64,000 nucleotides of DNA, from positions 124,001 to 188,000 of the forward strand of contig JAQFVV010006232.1 of assembly GCA_028023455.1 (NCBI GenBank), given 5' to 3'. This document shows positions 12,961 through 23,737 of this stretch, piece after piece; within the stretch, counting starts at the first letter, position 1, and the number at the start of each line of letters is the position of its first letter. The position numbers and the translations under genes are program-made. The stretch comes from Epiperipatus broadwayi. Taxonomy: Eukaryota > Onychophora > Udeonychophora > Euonychophora > Peripatidae. The notes under the pieces are model-generated. The model had not been told where the DNA came from. It was given only the letters and a program-made list of their open reading frames with translations, and made no database searches.

Positions 12961-13185
12961 TCATACTTATATATATAATTAGTGCTCAGTTTATATTAAG
13001 ATAGCATATTTTTACACTTTAATGGACAGGCTTCAATCCACTACAAGCTCCAACTCTTCAGCCATCCATACCATTGAAAATCTGATGATAGAATTCCCAA
13101 ATCCCATACTGATGCCAATATTGTTGTCATATGACCACAAGTCACTCCGACCCATCACGTATAGGACAGTATTCATTTAAATATA

Positions 13186-13944
13186 TAGAGGGATGAGCAA
13201 AATGCAGGCATATTATGTAAGATTATATAAATTTAATTTATAAATATAGAATTGTCACATTGTCTTTACTCCATGGTATATATTTTAAATTATACTAAAG
13301 ATCAAAACTTACTATTAAGTTTTTACAAATCTATGTGAGAGTTAATTCCTTTGTTACCAATCATTTCATATTATTTGTACACCAATTTTAAATCTTTATA
13401 AATTATAACTGCATTTTAACTTTAAACAGATAGTTGTAGAAAATGGGGAAAATAAGTAAATGATTATTAATACGCCTTTCAGCCAGAATAGATTTCATCA
13501 GTTAGGTTTGGCTACTTCAGCCTTTCTTAATACACACACACACATATATATATATATAAACTGGAATTAACTACAAAATTTAAGTACATCAAAAATAAAA
13601 TCTATCTCTTAATACAGTATAAAAATTATGTTTATGTTTTAGTAATGTTTAGAAATAATACAGCAGAATCATGTTATTCATTATATTTTGTTGTAAGCCT
13701 TTTCACATACATTTTAACATCCCATATAATAACCCATGATTTATTGATAAGGTTTGATTACAAGAGAATATATATTATTTATTGAACTGTAAATATGTAG
13801 TATATTTCACCATGCACAAATATATAAACAGATCTTTTTTATGTAGATATTATATGTGTAAATTAAGAGTATAATATAAACAAAATAAAACAAATAGTAT
13901 AATTATTAATATAGAAATAAAACAAACTAACTCTTTCTTTTTAA
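13186..13944. other. AT-rich spacer with CA/TA microsatellite
   Basis: A (AC)n(AT)n tract lies at about 13532-13558. No gene is seen. A CTGATGA near 13498 on the minus strand lacks matching stems. Confidence 0.5.
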
Positions 13945-14352
13945 AACTTGATTTATTATGACTATAATCATGAAAAAGAAATCCGACGTTTCGACTATTT
14001 TTTATAGTCTTTTTCAAGGCACCCTAAAATAAAATATATATACACAATAAATATCACATATTCCAAATAAAAAAAAAATTAAATTAATTAAAAATTACAA
14101 AATATATCCATAACCAAAATTTTCTTTTTTTTTACCTTATCTCACTCCCCTTTCCTATTACAATCACAACTTAAACACAACTAATTCCTTTTTAAAATTC
14201 TATATATATCAAATAAAAACTTTTAATTAAAAACCTATTATTTTCTTTTATCTTTTTCTATTAACATCCTATTTAATTCTGGTTTTATTTCATTTATGTA
14301 TACACCCTCTTTTATTATCCTTTCATTATATGACTTAATACATTCCGGTAAA
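13945..14352 (-). mobile_element. Penelope-like element, 5'-truncated 3' end
   Basis: On the minus strand this begins with about 37 codons (14349 to 14238, stop TAA) resembling the end of the GIY-YIG endonuclease domain of Penelope-like proteins: a Glu-containing NERIIKEGVYINE helix, then KPELNR and a Lys-rich tail. About 210 bp downstream is a hairpin with GACTAT and ATAGTC arms followed by GAAACGTCGG (about 13982-14020 on the plus strand), a motif I associate with Penelope-like 3' regions. The upstream part is cut at about 14352 by unrelated sequence. The family call rests on recognition, not on a search. Confidence 0.55.
14238..14349 (-). pseudogene. Penelope-like ORF C-terminus (GIY-YIG end), partial
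   Basis: Thirty-six sense codons and a stop, open and rich in Lys, Glu and Ile. In-frame stops lie immediately upstream at the truncation point, so no start exists and this cannot be expressed alone. In intact Penelope-like proteins the GIY-YIG domain follows the reverse transcriptase and nicks the target for primed reverse transcription. Only its last helix and tail remain here. Confidence 0.5.
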
Positions 14353-16294
14353 GCTTATCAAAAAAGAAAGCTTGTTGGTGATTGGCTCTTAGCCATCAAA
14401 GACAGTCTGATTGGCTGGCAAGGACAAAGAAAATGCCTAACTAAAGAAAAACACTAAGATTTTCAATTCGAAAATGATAAATAAATGTTTTTAGACAATT
14501 ATAAAAGTATTTATTGAGAAATTATGAATATATAAGTAAAATAATGCTAAAAGTAAAATTATTTTAAAAAAATATTTAAGATTTTAGTAATAATATTCAA
14601 GATTTTAGCAAAAAAAATATTTACTTTTTCGTAACGTAAAACTGAAAAAAAAATTTACGTCAGCAACTCTTTTTAATTTGTTATTACATTCGCCTTTTTA
14701 AATTTGCCGCTATCAAATATTTCTACAATAAACAAATAGAAATTTATTTTTGAAAGAACTTTCTTTCACTTTCATAACCTGACAAATTATTAATATACTT
14801 TTTACAAACAAATCTAAAGTGAATATATTTTGACAATTGACTTTGTCTTGGCCAATTAAAAGTTTTGATTTTTAACTCACTCGGGCCAATAATATAATCA
14901 GTGGTCAAAAGGTTAAGAAAGAAATTTGTCAAATTTTTAGCTTTTTATTTAAAAAATATTTTATTACACAAATACTATATCACATCAAAATAATGAATAA
15001 AATATATGGCATTTCAATGTAACTTCAAACATTATTAACAAACATGACCATGACCAGGTTTCCAGATGGAAAAATGGCTGCTATTATTTCATGAAATTTA
15101 TTAAATTTTCAAATTTTAATGCTTTATTTTTTAATTTAAATTTTTTTGGATAACACTTAACTGAAATAGTGCATATATTGATATAGCATGCACCACAGCT
15201 TCATTGTATTTTTATTTTACTTATGGAGAATAATCAAATAAAAATAGATCAAGTAGACATATATTACAAATAGACCACATAATTTGATGAATAAACTGTT
15301 TAATTATGTGAATGTAGAAGATAGATCAAAATCACATTTAAACATTAATTAATGTTTTATTAATTTTAAAATATTAAGATGGATTTAAGTTTTCACTGTA
15401 TAACAGAAAGCTACTAGTGTATGGTATAAATGTTCCAAGGTAGCTGTGACTAATAGCTTTATAAATTTTATTTTTAGTACATTAAATTTAATAAAGTTAA
15501 AGTCAGTTTTTTTACAATAAATTACACGTGTATACATTTACTGTGACAATAATTTATTATGTGCATGTGATGATGAAAGATGGAAAACTGAGTTATAAAT
15601 TTATCAAGCATTTAAAGAAAAATCCACATTTGTAGTTGGGATTCCAAGGAATTTTACTGTCTCTTAGTCATTTTTCGCTCTGTATAAAAACTATTTATAT
15701 AATGTTAAACTTAGTTCACACAGATAGCCAAAAAATCTCTGATTATTAAATAAAATAAAATTTAACCATTTAAAATAATTATGGGGATTTCTTACAAAAG
15801 CTACCGATCTAATGATTTCTTTATTCCTGTTAAAATAGCATACTGCAGGTATCACTCATCAAAAGTTTAAATAGCAAAGTATCAAAACGAAATTCAAAGG
15901 AATTGCAATATTACGCTACCATATAAGTAATTCAACATTAATACAATGGTTAAGAAATTGAAGCTCATAAGGCAATATTATTATATAAGTAAACTTAACA
16001 ATCACATAACAAGAGAAAATTAAACTTTAAGATCAAATAAAAATTTACTTACAGTAAAACAAAATAAATACAAGAATTATGATTAATTATTTAAAAAGAA
16101 ATTATATATATATAAATGAGCATTTAAATGATGACTGCAGAGTAAACGCCTCTCCAACAGATCTTAAAAAAATAATAAACGAAAATGCATTACTTCCTCC
16201 TAATCTTATTAATTTTCAGAATGTGAGATTTGAATGATTTTCTATTCATGTTTTCTTCTTGTAAATAAGAATAGCTAGGTAGTCATTTATCTTT
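14353..16294. other. AT-rich spacer, possible repeat edge at its start
   Basis: The first 80 bp (aaagcttgttggtgattggc and onward) resembles the aaagcttgtt-plus-TTGG end module of the family 3 foldbacks. This may be a fragment abutting the Penelope-like truncation point. The rest is AT-rich with no gene recognised. Confidence 0.4.
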
Positions 16295-16309
16295 TAATAT
16301 TGTTACATA

Positions 16310-16670
16310 AATACAGGCAAAACTCACTATACGTATTGCCACACACACAAGCTAGAGTAATTAATGGATGCCAGAAGGCTTGTGCATAAAGTTCCCATCT
16401 AGTGCCTACTCATCCAATATCCCCAGACTAGTTTCTGGCTTGGATCTGAGAGCTAGTGCAGTGCTCTCAGATCCAAGGCTCCTCACTGATGAAGGCCACA
16501 AGCCAGAAACTCATCTGGGCATATTGGATGAGTAGGCCTAGATGGAGATTTTATGCACAAGCTTTCTGGCATCCATTGATTACTCTAGTTTGCTGTGTGT
16601 GGCAATATGTATAGTGAGTTTTGCCTGTTTTAACAACAGTTATACACAAGCATAAGAAGTGGTGGTCATG
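16310..16670. mobile_element. Hammerhead foldback, family 2, with 15-bp TSD
   Basis: A 361-bp element bounded by a perfect 15-bp direct repeat, taatattgttacata (16295-16309 and 16671-16685). It contains a near-palindrome (16312-16628) whose ends are acaggcaaaactcactat and its complement, followed by a 42-bp unpaired tail ending in gtggtggtcatg. The right arm holds a hammerhead motif with both core blocks; the left arm has lost most of its copy by internal deletion. A 15-bp duplication fits retroposition (LINE or Penelope-like) better than cut-and-paste. Related copies are at 53.1-53.3 and 53.95-54.56 kb. Confidence 0.85.
16471..16529 (+). ncRNA. Hammerhead ribozyme motif, family 2, both core blocks present
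   Basis: In order: outer stem I ATCCAA; internal loop GGCT; inner stem I CCTCA; core CTGATGA (16486-16492); stem II GGC-CACAA-GCC closed by an A-A mismatch; GAAA (16506-16509); stem III segment ACTCAT; C at the cleavage position (16515); inner stem I TGGGC; outer stem I TTGGAT. The outer helix is a perfect 6 bp. The inner helix has 4 of 5 pairs with one G-U. The stem III is extremely short, as in the type I hammerheads of Penelope-like elements. The A-A at the 10.1/11.1 position may lower activity. Confidence 0.75.
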
Positions 16671-16685
16671 TAATATTGTTACATA

Positions 16686-17689
16686 TTTGACTGACTGTGA
16701 GCCTGACAGGAATTTGAAATATATTCACAGTTTTATTAAATTGAGATTTGAATCAACGCATATATACACACATATATACATAAGCACATATTTTTTGGTA
16801 CTGGTTTATATTAAACAAATTCCTAACTTAATTTTTTTTTCTTATTTTGCTTTGATCCGAAGATAGGATTCTTACTTGTAGCAGGAAAAATTCTCAAGAT
16901 AAGCAATTTTCTTAGATTAACAATGAAGGAAAGCTCATAAAACACAGAAACCGAGTTTTGATCTGCAAGATCTTTTTCATTTATTCTTCTTTCTTCCAAA
17001 TCTCTAAGAGACTACAATCACTGCTTGAAAACTAGGGAATCAATATGGCTTTTTTTCAAATAAGATGAAATTTAAAGTAGCTTTTCTTGTAGATTTAAAT
17101 ACTACTTTTTAAAAAAAAAATTCATTTATTTATTTATGGTTGAATAAAACTTTAAAAAGTTTTTATAATATTGTGATGTTATAGCTTTTTAAAATTTTTA
17201 GGTTTTAAAATAACAACTAACATATCATTTTGATGTAGATATTATAAAATCACTCTCAGAATATTTATTTTAAAACATTATTTTTATCTATAAAAAGTTT
17301 TATTTATTAAGCATGAATTTGTGCGATGTAAAAGATACACATTTTTCTGAATATTTGGCTTCATATTCGTTGGAGCTTTCAACTATAATTATTAAAACAT
17401 TATTCTAACTAAAACGTTTTAAATATTTTTTTTGATATTTGAAAATTTATATATAGTGACAGATAAAATACATTATCAACTGAAATAATGCTGTTAGGTA
17501 AATAAAGAAAGCTAAATACTGTTAATCAAACTGAGATCAATCAGAAATCTCTGTTAGAATTTGAAGAAAACTTTTCCTTCAATGTCAATTAAGTAAGCTA
17601 ATGTATTTTTAATGAGTCATCATTAGTCTTTAAAAGAAGTTGTTTTAATTAAATTTATTCTATTAGTCAATACTTAAACTTTTGCTTGT
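16686..17689. other. AT-rich spacer, no gene seen
   Basis: No domain, repeat family or RNA gene is recognised. Confidence 0.5.
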
Positions 17690-18308
17690 TTTTTAGTTTT
17701 AAAATTTTTTTATTTAGGGAGAATATTGATTTTTATATATTCACTTCTTAAAGTACATTGTATAAACAGGAGTCTATAATGTTAACAACTGAAATGATAG
17801 TGGATGATTTGTAGAGTCATTAATCCTGGGTATGAAATTAATCCTGTGGTTTACAGATTGTTGTCATCAGCTACCTGGAAATGTTTTGGTTGCTTTGGAA
17901 TTTGGAATAAATTCCAAGTTTCATCAAATAGAAACCTGGAAAAAGGATCATATCTTTATGCTTGATTTTCTTTAAAAGAGATATGAATAAATGGTTTGGG
18001 TCTGGCAGAGGAGTTGTGAAGACTAATTTACATCTTACATTCCAGATAGAATGGGTGAGAAATACTGATATTCGTATTATTGGAAACTGCATGCTTTGTA
18101 AAGAGTCTTTTAGAGAGAGGATTATGTAATAATCATTTATTGTGTTTTGGAAAATCAAAAGTTTAATATTTTTAAATCCAGTATATGAACGAATTATGTG
18201 GTCAAATGTATCATCATGACTCTTGCAGATTGGGCAGGTGGGGTTAATGTTATTAAGAAACCTCTTGTGGTGGAAAAACCAGTTGGTATGCATGGCTCCC
18301 AGATTTAC
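17690..18308 (-). pseudogene. 5'-truncated LINE ORF2 3' end, copy B
   Basis: The minus-strand frame at 18293-17871 (140 codons) reads HTNWFFHHKRFL, then CPICKSHDDTFDH. This is the C-x2-C-x8-H part of the C-terminal zinc motif of Tx1/L1-like ORF2 proteins; the expected fourth Cys, five residues after the His, is Tyr. The downstream IWNVRCKLVF stretch parallels LWLTRCRLIL in the LINE at 54.9 kb. The fragment ends in the same stretch (ttttagttttaaaa ... tttagggagaatattg on the plus strand) as copy A at 5.28 kb. It is non-functional: it lacks the endonuclease and reverse transcriptase and has lost a zinc ligand. Confidence 0.75.
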
Positions 18309-20858
18309 TTTTTCTTGCTTTTATAATTAAAAATAGTTGTTTCATCATTTTCTTTTAATAAATATCAGATTAAATAAATTTTATTCTGAAGATTGACTTT
18401 TACAGTTACTCATTACTGCGGCTTTACTTTTGATAAAATTAATGAAGAAGGCTGAAGAAGAATGTGTAATAAGAAATAATAAATATCCCCAGTGAACAGG
18501 TTATTATGCACTTTAGCATTGAATGAGCATTATAGGAATATAATTAAAATAGTTAGCAATCAAGGTTTAATATTTCACATTAGATATCATTGAATAAAGA
18601 TAAATCCAAAACAAGATAGCCCAAATTTTGGAGACATCTTTATAATCCATTATTAGTTCAGTTTTTATTATTATTGTCAATTTGTTATGATAATGATGAT
18701 GATGATGATTATTATTACAAATAAAGCTTTTAACCTTGATTCTATTCACCTTGAAAGATTAATTTTAGCAGGAGAGGGACCTCTACAAATCTTAACACAA
18801 GACTACGACTTTATAAAGATAAGAGCGGCCATCTTATCTTCAACCTACTTTCTAATTATATAGGCAAATGTAAAACATTTTGATTTGAGAGTGTTTGTTG
18901 TTGTTATTATTATTATCATTATCATCATCATCATCAATATAAAGTTGTTATTACTATTTATATTTCAATTAATTTTATGACTTTCAACTCAACTTAATGC
19001 TATCTTTCAACTCAGTTTTAAATTAATTGTATAATGTAAAAAAAGAAAAACATTTTTTTTTTTTAATTTCTTTTGAAAAGTAATTTTAAAAGAGAAAATC
19101 TGTAATTCAGATTTTAAGGTTCATTAATTAACGTTTTAATTGACCTAAGAGATAAACACTGTTGCTTTTACTTCACTTTTATCAAAATTACAATCTTTAA
19201 TATTTAGTATTTTTCTATTGCTGTATCAAAATAGTTAAAATATATTATTTTCAAGCATAATGGCCACAATTTTAAGTAAAATAATATTAACCACAACCAA
19301 ATTATTTTCTTTCTAAATAATGTATTTAAAAAACATAGTTTCATGATGTCATTATAAATATGTCCAATGGATATGTATTTAAAAGACAATTAAAAAAAAT
19401 CATTTTTAAATATCAATTAAAGAAATATGTTTAAAATTAAACAAAAATTAAACTGCATTCAACTTTTGAATGTAAAGATAAATAGAATAAAATTAGAACC
19501 CTTGTCTAGATTGACATTAAAAATAAATGCTATCAAATTGGTTTTAATATTTATCAAAAGCATATTGTTGCCAATACAATGGCCAGTCTGATAAATACAA
19601 TAATTTATTACATCATTGAAAACATATCCACAAAATAATGCTGTACATGGCAAGTGATATTTTAGTATATTGTTTATTAATTAAATATTTAATGTGTTAT
19701 AGATCTTGTTTTGAGAGAAAAATATCTATAAAAATACTTATTGATTTTAATAATAATATTTTGAGATTAATATATTTAATTTATTGAAGTTATTCAAGGA
19801 GTATTATGTTTGTTCAACTTATTTATTTTCTTTTATATATAATTCAGTAGCTGAGTGATAATTAAGCTCTGGTTTTTGATATTTTAGAAATTACATTGCT
19901 TTGTAAAATAAAATGATAAATAAAATAAAACAGACAGGATGGCATTTCACCATGGGTCCTGTGGTATGTTTCATCACAATCAGTTTGAGTCTGGCATCAT
20001 ATCATGAAACTCAGTGGCTGGGTGACTTAGGCATAAAATTCCAGGGTCCGGCTTTCTAGTGCATACACTATCTGGAAACCACAAGAAGGAGAGGGAATGG
20101 TCTAAGCCACATGTCCCTGGAGAAAACAACCCATATGCCTACACTGATAACACACAGTATAAAGCATAAACAAATATATAGAAGGTGTAACTAAGTAAGC
20201 AAAGGTGCTTAACCAATTCCTGCATACTTTTAAGATGGTCTGCACATTCTCGACCTTAACTTTTACAATTCACAAAATATGTTATAAATACAATAAAATA
20301 AGTTATATAAAAAGAATGAGAAATATACCTTTCTTGAAAGACATAAATATTTAAAAGATTAATAAAATATGAAATAAAGTTACTCTTGAACAAGCAATTT
20401 TGTAATACATTTAATAGGGGGTCAATTATACAATTTATTGTCACTAATATGGCGGCATATTAATAAAAGGGGCAATAAATAATTCACTCATTCAATGACT
20501 ATCTAATCACCCTACCATAATAAAAGACATAAAATAATTAGCAAATATATAAAAATATTAACCCAAGGATAGAGAGAAAAGCACACAAATGAGATTACAA
20601 ATATTTTATAGAATTATGCAGTTTTATGATAAAAAATACATTTAATAGTTAGCTAGCATTTAAAGGAAATATACAACACAAGAGCTCTGGGTTAATTGAG
20701 GTTACCTCATATAAGTTGGACAGTTTTTGCATTTTTGTCTTCTCTGGTTGACTTTAATTGGAGACTTTAATGGAAGTTAGGCAGCATTGATCTTGATGTG
20801 ACAGCTTCTTGGTCCATGATCAAATTCGACACATTTTTAGTAGCAATGGCAGTTTACA
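18309..20858. other. AT-rich spacer with trinucleotide tracts and a GC-richer repeat-like patch
   Basis: (GAT)n-type tracts lie at about 18690-18710 and TTA/TCA tracts at about 18905-18935. The patch at about 19935-20165 is less AT-rich and includes ggcatttcaccatgggtcct. It looks like an interspersed repeat, but I could not classify it. No gene is seen. Confidence 0.45.
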
Positions 20859-20862
20859 ATAG

Positions 20863-22484
20863 TGTGACACGACATCTTTTTTTCTTCCCCTACTAACTGA
20901 ATTTTAGTTATTAGAATCGTCGTCGAGGGCGCCACCAAGGATTTCTCTCTTGGAACCTGGTCACGTAACTTTACATAAACCTGGTCTTTATTTATTTTCG
21001 AACGACGATTCACTGATTATAAACTTTGATTATAATCTCACAGGGGTTTTCCTTTAAGAACACTAACTAATTATTATAAATAATTTAAGAATTCAAGAAT
21101 ACGTTGGACAAAAAAAAAAACTTTTAATTTCTTTTACTACTATTTATTATTAATAACCTTATAATTCTATCCGATCCAGAAAGAACTGACTTACAATTTC
21201 TGATTTTCCCTCTGTTTACTTTCTAATTATGCTTCCCAAATATTTACCATAGATTTACTCTTCGCCTACACTAATACTGCGAATTCTAGCAGACGTGTAT
21301 ATAAGACGACTTATAGTATTTTTAATCTTCCCTGAAGTTTATTTTTAAACTCCACTTTCTTTGGTAAATAAATAAATTGCAAAAATCTTACAATGAACGT
21401 ATAAGTGTCTTTCGTTTTCTTATACTTTCAATTCTTTCCTTATTTTCTACTAACAAACGAGTAATGCCCCAAGGTTCTCTGTTACTTGGCGATGCACTTT
21501 TATACCCCCACCCTGTTGTTACTCTCTAGATCGAATAGATATTAAATAATTTAAAATACAGTTATTCCAATATTTCAAAAAAATATTGAACGAAAATTAA
21601 CATTAATAGATTGCAATATTAAACAAATTTATTTTCCCCCCTCTATTGTTGAAACATTCGTAATAAACATAATAAATGAAAATTAAATTAAAGATAAAGT
21701 TCTATTACGCTTTACTTAGAGTTCTCATTAATTAAAAGTTTATAATTACCCTGATCGATCAGAGCGGAGTGGCCTGATTTTCATAGGTTTTACATTCCAT
21801 TGGTCGTGCCTTTGTCCTTGTACATGCGAATTCCATGAGTGTTCCTTTAGTTGTCCGGCTAGCAATATCCGTTTCTTCCATTCCATAACTCTCTCGATAG
21901 CTTCATTCAGATGGAGTGGCGGTCAATTCCCCAAAGGGGAAGGTTGTGATAACTTTAGCCGCTATACATTTGACAAGAGTCCGTAAAATTAAATTTCAAT
22001 AATAATTTTTTATTGTTCGAAACACAGCTGCTTTCTTTATTGTCCTTGCTGGTCTCTAAAGTCAAGTCAACTCATCTAACTCTAAAAGCGATCTTATCTC
22101 CACTCTTTCTTATCTTTTTTTTTTTTAATTAGCGTAATAGCAATTACTAACCAAATATTTTTACTTTGTGAAAGTTTCAACAATAGAGTATAATTACTAC
22201 CAAGAATCTAATTTTGTTTTCTTTTCCCCACCCTTTTATCTCTCGAATTTTTCTCCCTTTTAATTAAACACTTTTAACATTTTTTTTTTTTATAAATTAT
22301 ATTCAATTTTATTTGTTTATCTCAAAATAAAAGTTCAAAATTTTTACCCTTTCCATTAAATCAAAACCATTTGTTAATTAATTCTTTTTTTCATTTTACA
22401 AACTATTTAACTTCAAAAATATTTATGCCAAATTATAAATATGTGAGCTTATATATATATGAGCTGACTTAAAATATCAGCTCA
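20863..22484 (-). repeat. 3' LTR (left in window)
   Basis: It is a long terminal repeat of 1622 bp, nearly identical to 23738-25358. Differences seen include a length change in the A run near 21115, tcttcgcc versus tcgcgcc near 21260, and one extra C in the C run near 21640. It is the 3' copy because gag runs on the minus strand. Confidence 0.92.
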
Positions 22485-22500
22485 TTGCCCCATTTTTCAT
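22485..22500 (-). other. Polypurine tract next to 3' LTR
   Basis: On the minus strand GAAAAATGGGG followed by CAA immediately precedes the LTR start TGAGCTGA. Position and composition fit the plus-strand primer of reverse transcription. Confidence 0.6.
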
Positions 22501-22676
22501 AAAAAAAAACAATAAAAAAAAAACTTTAATTGCCCCGCGGTGACTTGTCCCAACTTTTCTTGGGGTTATAGTTACTCGTACTCGCGGGTTCGTTACAGTT
22601 CTCCCATCTAACTTTACTTTCTCCACCTACCCCCTGGTCCTCCCATTATATATCTTGTAATATTTCTAACGCTTCC

Positions 22677-23525
22677 TCAATGGATAGCCGACGGTTTTTG
22701 CACACCTGACGGAAGGTTAAATCTGATAGTTCGCACTATCTGGAATTGATCCATCGGATATGTCTCCAAGGCTCTCAATTTTCCCGCTTGACGTTGGAAA
22801 AACTGACCATACGTACCGTCTTTGTCCGCTTTATACTTTTCTTGCGATATCTTCATACGTATGGTTTCTTGTTTCTCCACGCTCCAAAACCCTCGCAAAA
22901 TCATAGTTCGATATTCTTGGAATGTAGGGGGTTTGTAATTTACCGCCTTCCACCATTCCCTAGCGGAACCACTCAAATGGCTCGTTGCTATTATGATCTT
23001 CTCTTTTTCTTTCGACTTATGGATGTAGAAAAAATCACCTAGACTGTCCAAGTAGTCAAAAGGGCTTTCCTCCCTTTCCCCTTTAAATGTTTTTATGTGT
23101 ATAAATTTCGCCAACGTGACCCTATCGAACTCTTCTTCTCCAGATTCGTTGAGCTTTCTTTCCATTACCTCTTTCTCTCGGTTTATTTGTATAGCCTTCT
23201 TGTTCGGGATTTCTTTAGTTTCCCCTGTAAACTGCTCTGTCTCTTCGTTTTCTGTCTTTTCTTCCTCTTTACTGACTTTATGGTCCGCTGGGTCTATGAC
23301 TTCCTTTTTTTTTTCATTGTTCCTATTCTTTTCCCTCTCTTTTAATTCATTCACATCTTTCCTCAATTCTTGGATCATGCCTTTCATTTCTTTTATTTCT
23401 TTACGGTCTTCCATTACAATTTCTTTGAGCTCAGCGATAGCTTTCAATATTTCTTGCAACTGACACCGCTCGGGGTTTTTAAATGTTACCACCGGGCTTT
23501 CCATGCTACTTTCGTCCTCACTCAT
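22677..23525 (-). CDS. Gag-like protein of LTR retrotransposon
   Basis: 282 codons starting ATG at 23523-23525. Residues 1-20 are acidic. Residues 20-75 are charged with heptad-like spacing and probably form a coiled coil. Residues 80-135 are Glu/Lys-rich. From about 140 comes a Retrotrans_gag-type capsid domain: SPFDYLDSLGDFF, then the hallmark LSGSAREWW (W191, W192), then an FW-containing helix and a Tyr-containing repeat. The frame ends soon after FNLPSG; a reading frame offset by one base continues with Glu/Leu-rich gag-like codons and then stops, so the end may be frameshifted or pared down. There is no zinc knuckle. Its product would package element RNA in cytoplasmic particles if expressed. 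Confidence 0.85.
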   Translation of the reverse strand: MSEDESSMESPVVTFKNPERCQLQEILKAIAELKEIVMEDRKEIKEMKGMIQELRKDVNELKEREKNRNNEKKKEVIDPADHKVSKEEEKTENEETEQFTGETKEIPNKKAIQINREKEVMERKLNESGEEEFDRVTLAKFIHIKTFKGEREESPFDYLDSLGDFFYIHKSKEKEKIIIATSHLSGSAREWWKAVNYKPPTFQEYRTMILRGFWSVEKQETIRMKISQEKYKADKDGTYGQFFQRQAGKLRALETYPMDQFQIVRTIRFNLPSGVQKPSAIH

Positions 23526-23695
23526 ATTTTATTCTTTTGTTTTATTTAATTTTATATTCGAACTCATAACCTTCCCTACGAGAATACTGACGTACCACCA
23601 CCATCTGAAATCCACCACTCTTACTAAAAAAATTTTTTTCTTTTTTTTTTTTTTAAACTCTGATCTCTGGGCGTTTCTCTTGTTAACGAGCCCGA

Positions 23696-23711
23696 CACGT
23701 TGGAAGCGCCA
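23696..23711 (-). other. Candidate tRNA primer-binding site
   Basis: On the minus strand TGGCGCTTCCAACGTG lies 26 bases inside the 5' LTR boundary. The TGG-CGC start and CAACGTG resemble primer-binding sites complementary to tRNA 3' ends in Gypsy elements. The 26-base spacing is longer than usual, so the exact site is uncertain. Confidence 0.4.
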
Positions 23712-23737
23712 TTTTCTAACTTCCCCCCTCACTCCTC

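Larger units (their letters stand above)
12775..13185. mobile_element. Family 1 foldback, left arm only (copy 1B)
   Basis: Similar along its length to the left arms at 9285 and 49812 (cttatac..., atgaccacacacatg, aagatagca, ggacaggcttcaat, caactcttcagccatcc, tgatgccaatattgttgtcat). The matching right arm is absent, so this is a half element. It ends near 13185 after the taggacagt segment, which is close to the palindrome centre in full copies. A hammerhead motif with a 29-bp duplication is inside. Confidence 0.75.

Noticed and set aside
13475-13535. CTGATGA followed by CTGAAA on the minus strand
   Set aside because: The two blocks lack a complementary stem II between them and no stem I pairing was found, so I do not call a hammerhead.
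23095-23463. Plus-strand Ser/Phe-rich open frames opposite gag
   Set aside because: They are antisense shadows of the gag ORF and carry no recognisable domain.
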